Shown here piece by piece: positions 11,962-13,988 of a DNA stretch of 13,988 nt. Origin of the DNA: Akkermansia muciniphila (GTDB taxonomy: Bacteria; Verrucomicrobiota; Verrucomicrobiia; Limisphaerales; SXTU01); contig CAMBZO010000022.1 of assembly GCA_945872195.1 (NCBI GenBank), positions 1 through 13,988 of the forward strand. Direction: 5' to 3'. Under the pieces are notes generated by a model. It was given only the letters and a program-made list of their open reading frames with translations. It was not told the DNA's origin and did not search any database. Positions within the stretch are counted from its first letter, which is position 1. Each line of letters opens with the position of its first letter. Made by a program: the position numbers and the translations under genes.

Positions 11962-13988
11962 ATGAAAGTCACCCTGAACTGGCTCAAGCAATACGTTGAT
12001 TTCAACTGGTCGCCCGAGGAACTCGCGGAGCGACTCACCATGCTCGGCCTCGAGGTCGAGGGCGTGCAGAAGCTCGGCGGCGAGTTCGAGGGCGTCGTTG
12101 TCGGGCAGGTTCTCACCACGGACAAGGTCGCCGGCTCGGACAAGCTCTCCCTCAACCGCATCGCCGACGGCACGGGCGAGCGCACCATCATCTGCGGCGC
12201 GCAGAACCATCAGGCGGGCGACAAGGTCGCGGTCATCCTGCCGAACTTCGCTCTGCCGCTGAAGGCCGGCGAGAAGGAGCCGTTCGTCATCAAGGAGCGC
12301 AAGGTCTTCGGCGTCGTGAGCCAGGGTATGCTGTGCTCGAACAAGGAACTCGGCCTCGGCGAGGACGGCGAGGGCATCATCATCCTGCCGCCGGACGCGA
12401 AAGTCGGCCAACCCTTCGCCGAGTATCTCGGGCGCGCGGGCAGCGACGTGATTTACGACCTCGAAGTCACCCCGAACCGACCGGACCTCAACAGCGTCAT
12501 CGGCATCGCGCGGGAGATTGCAGCGGTGACGGGCAATGCGCTGAAGGTGCCAGCCATTAGCGGTCAGCTTTCAACGGCCAGCGAAGACGTGGCGAAGTTC
12601 GTTGCAGTCAACTTGCAGGAGCCGGAGCTTTGCCCCCGCTACACTGCGCGGGTTGTGACCGGCGTGAAGGTTGGGCCAAGCCCCGATTGGCTGCGCACCA
12701 CGCTGGAGAAGGTCGGCATCCGCAGTATCAGCAACATCGTGGACGTGACGAACTACGTGATGCTCGAAACCGGCCAACCGCTGCACGCGTTCGACTACCA
12801 CTTGGTGGCCAAGGGCGCGGACGGCAAGCCGACCATCATCATCCGTCGCGCAGCCGCCGGAGAGAAGTTCAAGACACTCGACAATCAGGAGCGCACGCTC
12901 ACGAACGACATACTTCTCATCGCCGACGAGCAGAAGGGTATCGCGCTCGCCGGTGTGATGGGCGGCGCGAACACGGAGATTCGCGACGACACCAGGGACG
13001 TGCTCATCGAGAGCGCCTACTTCGCGCCCACGAACATCCGCCGCACCAGCAAGGCCCTCGGCATTCGCAGCGAGTCCAGCTACCGCTTCGAGCGCGGCTG
13101 TGATGTCAGCGTCGCGGACTACGCGAGCCAGCGCGCAGTGCAGCTCATTCTTGAAACTGCCGGTGGCACGCTCGTTCCGGGCGTGGTGGACGCCTACCCG
13201 AAACCCGGGCAGTCGAAGGAGGTTTCCCTGCGGTTTGCCAAGACCAACGAACTGCTCGGGGTCGCCATCGAGCCTGAGCAACAAGCCGGCTTCCTCACGA
13301 GCCTCGGCCTGACGCAATCGGCAGTCGGCAATCGGCAATCGGCATTTTTCTCCATCCCAAGCTTCCGCGTGGACCTCAAGCGCGACGTGGATCTCATCGA
13401 GGAAATCGCGCGGTTGCACGGCGTGGACAAGATTCCCAGCACCGCCCCGCGCTGCGCGGTCGGCACGAACGCGTTCGACGCCGTGTATGACCAACTCGCC
13501 GACGTGCGCCGACTGCTCACTGGCCTCGGCTTGAACGAGGCGCAAGGCCAGACGCTCATTTCGAGTGCGGAGTGCGGAATGCGGAATGCGGAATCCGTGC
13601 TGCTGGCCAATCCGCTCAGTGCGGACATGGATTTGCTGCGGCCCTCCTTGCTACCCGGCCTGCTCCATTCTCTCCGGCACAACCTGCGCCGACAGAACCA
13701 CGACCTGGCGCTGTTCGAGATTGGCCGCGTGTTCACCAACGTGAACGGCCAACCGAAGGAGGAGCGCCGCGTGGCCATCGCCCTGACCGGCCAGCGTGCG
13801 GTGGCATTCTGGAGCGGCGACGACCGCGACGCGAAGTTTGACGCGATGGACCTCAAGGGCCTCGTCGAAGACCTGCTGGAGCACTTCGGCCTGCGCGGCA
13901 TCCAGTTCGGCAGGCGCGCGGAGCCGACGGCGCTGTTCCTTGAATCCGCAAGCATCACCCTCGGCGGCAAATTGCCGCTGGGCGAACT
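11962..13988 (+). CDS. pheT: Phenylalanine–tRNA ligase beta subunit, 3' end outside window
   Basis: 675 codons are visible of a protein normally near 800; the C-terminal anticodon-binding (FDX-ACB) domain lies beyond the edge. The N-terminus, MKVTLNWLKQYVDF, is typical. Residues about 40-150 form the EMAP/tRNA-binding domain (GVVVGQVLTTDKVAGSDKL, SQGMLCSNKELGL). The B3/B4 editing domain follows (about 215-395, with ISNIVDVTNYVMLETGQPLHAFD and GVMGG), then B5 (about 410-485) and the catalytic-like core with NPLSADMDLLRPSLLPGLL and LFEIGRVF. Two heptamer repeats lie in frame at residues 451-462 and 533-545, both in places where homologues have variable loops. The start follows the detached pheS tail by 20 nt and has no Shine-Dalgarno. 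Confidence 0.97.
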   Translation, partial: MKVTLNWLKQYVDFNWSPEELAERLTMLGLEVEGVQKLGGEFEGVVVGQVLTTDKVAGSDKLSLNRIADGTGERTIICGAQNHQAGDKVAVILPNFALPLKAGEKEPFVIKERKVFGVVSQGMLCSNKELGLGEDGEGIIILPPDAKVGQPFAEYLGRAGSDVIYDLEVTPNRPDLNSVIGIAREIAAVTGNALKVPAISGQLSTASEDVAKFVAVNLQEPELCPRYTARVVTGVKVGPSPDWLRTTLEKVGIRSISNIVDVTNYVMLETGQPLHAFDYHLVAKGADGKPTIIIRRAAAGEKFKTLDNQERTLTNDILLIADEQKGIALAGVMGGANTEIRDDTRDVLIESAYFAPTNIRRTSKALGIRSESSYRFERGCDVSVADYASQRAVQLILETAGGTLVPGVVDAYPKPGQSKEVSLRFAKTNELLGVAIEPEQQAGFLTSLGLTQSAVGNRQSAFFSIPSFRVDLKRDVDLIEEIARLHGVDKIPSTAPRCAVGTNAFDAVYDQLADVRRLLTGLGLNEAQGQTLISSAECGMRNAESVLLANPLSADMDLLRPSLLPGLLHSLRHNLRRQNHDLALFEIGRVFTNVNGQPKEERRVAIALTGQRAVAFWSGDDRDAKFDAMDLKGLVEDLLEHFGLRGIQFGRRAEPTALFLESASITLGGKLPLGE
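13312..13346 (+). repeat. Heptamer tandem repeat, unit CGGCAAT, inside pheT (B5 region)
   Basis: Units are ACGCAAT, CGGCAGT, CGGCAAT, CGGCAAT and CGGCATT. The frame reads TQSAVGNRQSAFF, between LTSLGL and IPSFRVDL. The core GNRQSA is coded by the same bases as in the DUF1549 gene at the left edge, 13.3 kb away. Confidence 0.9.
13560..13594 (+). repeat. Heptamer tandem repeat, unit GCGGAAT, inside pheT core domain
   Basis: Units are TTCGAGT, GCGGAGT and three perfect GCGGAAT (13574-13594). The frame reads SSAECGMRNAES, between GQTLI and VLLANPLS, at a loop position of the core domain. The unit is different from the pheT repeat 214 nt upstream. Confidence 0.9.

Noticed and set aside
12550..12590. 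Further heptamer run in pheT around the QLSTASED peptide
   Set aside because: QLST recalls the CTCAACT reading, but 7-nt spacing is not kept over more than about two units.
12571..13545. 324-codon minus-strand frame opposite pheT
   Set aside because: Shadow of pheT. Its CRLPIADCRL segment is the reverse-strand reading of the CGGCAAT repeat.
12..13594. Repeats as a CRISPR array
   Set aside because: The units are 7 nt, directly abutting, with no spacers, and the runs are scattered among genes.
1..13988. tRNA, rRNA or insertion-sequence genes
   Set aside because: No cloverleaf, rRNA stretch, transposase or integrase sequence was found by reading; structured small RNAs cannot be excluded without a covariance search.

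Overview
The window looks like chromosomal DNA from a GC-rich member of the PVC bacteria, most likely Verrucomicrobiota. The main reason is the run of exported proteins in the first 9 kb: a PSCyt2/DUF1549–LamG–PSD1/DUF1553 protein, a DUF1501 protein, a pre-peptidase C-terminal (PPC) domain protein and a PQQ-type beta-propeller protein. Such sets are typical of Planctomycetes and Verrucomicrobia. The phylum call is an inference from family content; no rRNA gene is present.

Layout. 2-9102: four surface or periplasmic genes, all on the + strand. The first is cut by the left edge and overlaps the DUF1501 gene by 11 nt. A strong compound palindrome separates the third gene from the fourth. 9103-9417 is non-coding. 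9418-13988 is a translation operon: rpmI (L35), rplT (L20), a terminator/attenuator hairpin, pheS, and pheT, which runs off the right edge. infC, the usual first gene of this cluster, is not upstream of rpmI.

Two things stand out. First, a complete vapBC toxin-antitoxin pair sits between pheS and pheT. Directly after vapC lies a second copy of the last 25 codons of pheS (24 residues plus stop), 85% identical in DNA and 22/24 in protein, just ahead of pheT. The cassette is therefore flanked by two pheS 3' ends, as if it had inserted at the end of pheS while supplying a replacement gene end.

Second, six short tandem repeats with a period of exactly 7 bases are scattered through the window. Four lie in frame inside coding sequence (the DUF1549 gene, pheS, and pheT twice), one in the rpmI-rplT gap and one just before pheS. 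Their unit sequences differ (CGGCAAT, GCGGAAT, CTCAACT, TCAACTT, GAATTCT), but as rotations they all fit NNN-S-A-A-Y. Because 7 and 3 share no factor, each heptamer encodes one cyclic heptapeptide in all three frames. The units found inside genes contain no stop codon in the strand used. This looks like an undescribed dispersed heptamer family able to sit in loops of essential proteins.

Functionally, the first half encodes secreted proteins probably linked to polymer or redox metabolism at the cell surface; substrates cannot be told from sequence. The second half supplies two 50S ribosomal proteins and both subunits of phenylalanyl-tRNA synthetase, with a PIN-domain RNase toxin in the middle whose insertion puts pheT downstream of a toxin-antitoxin unit.
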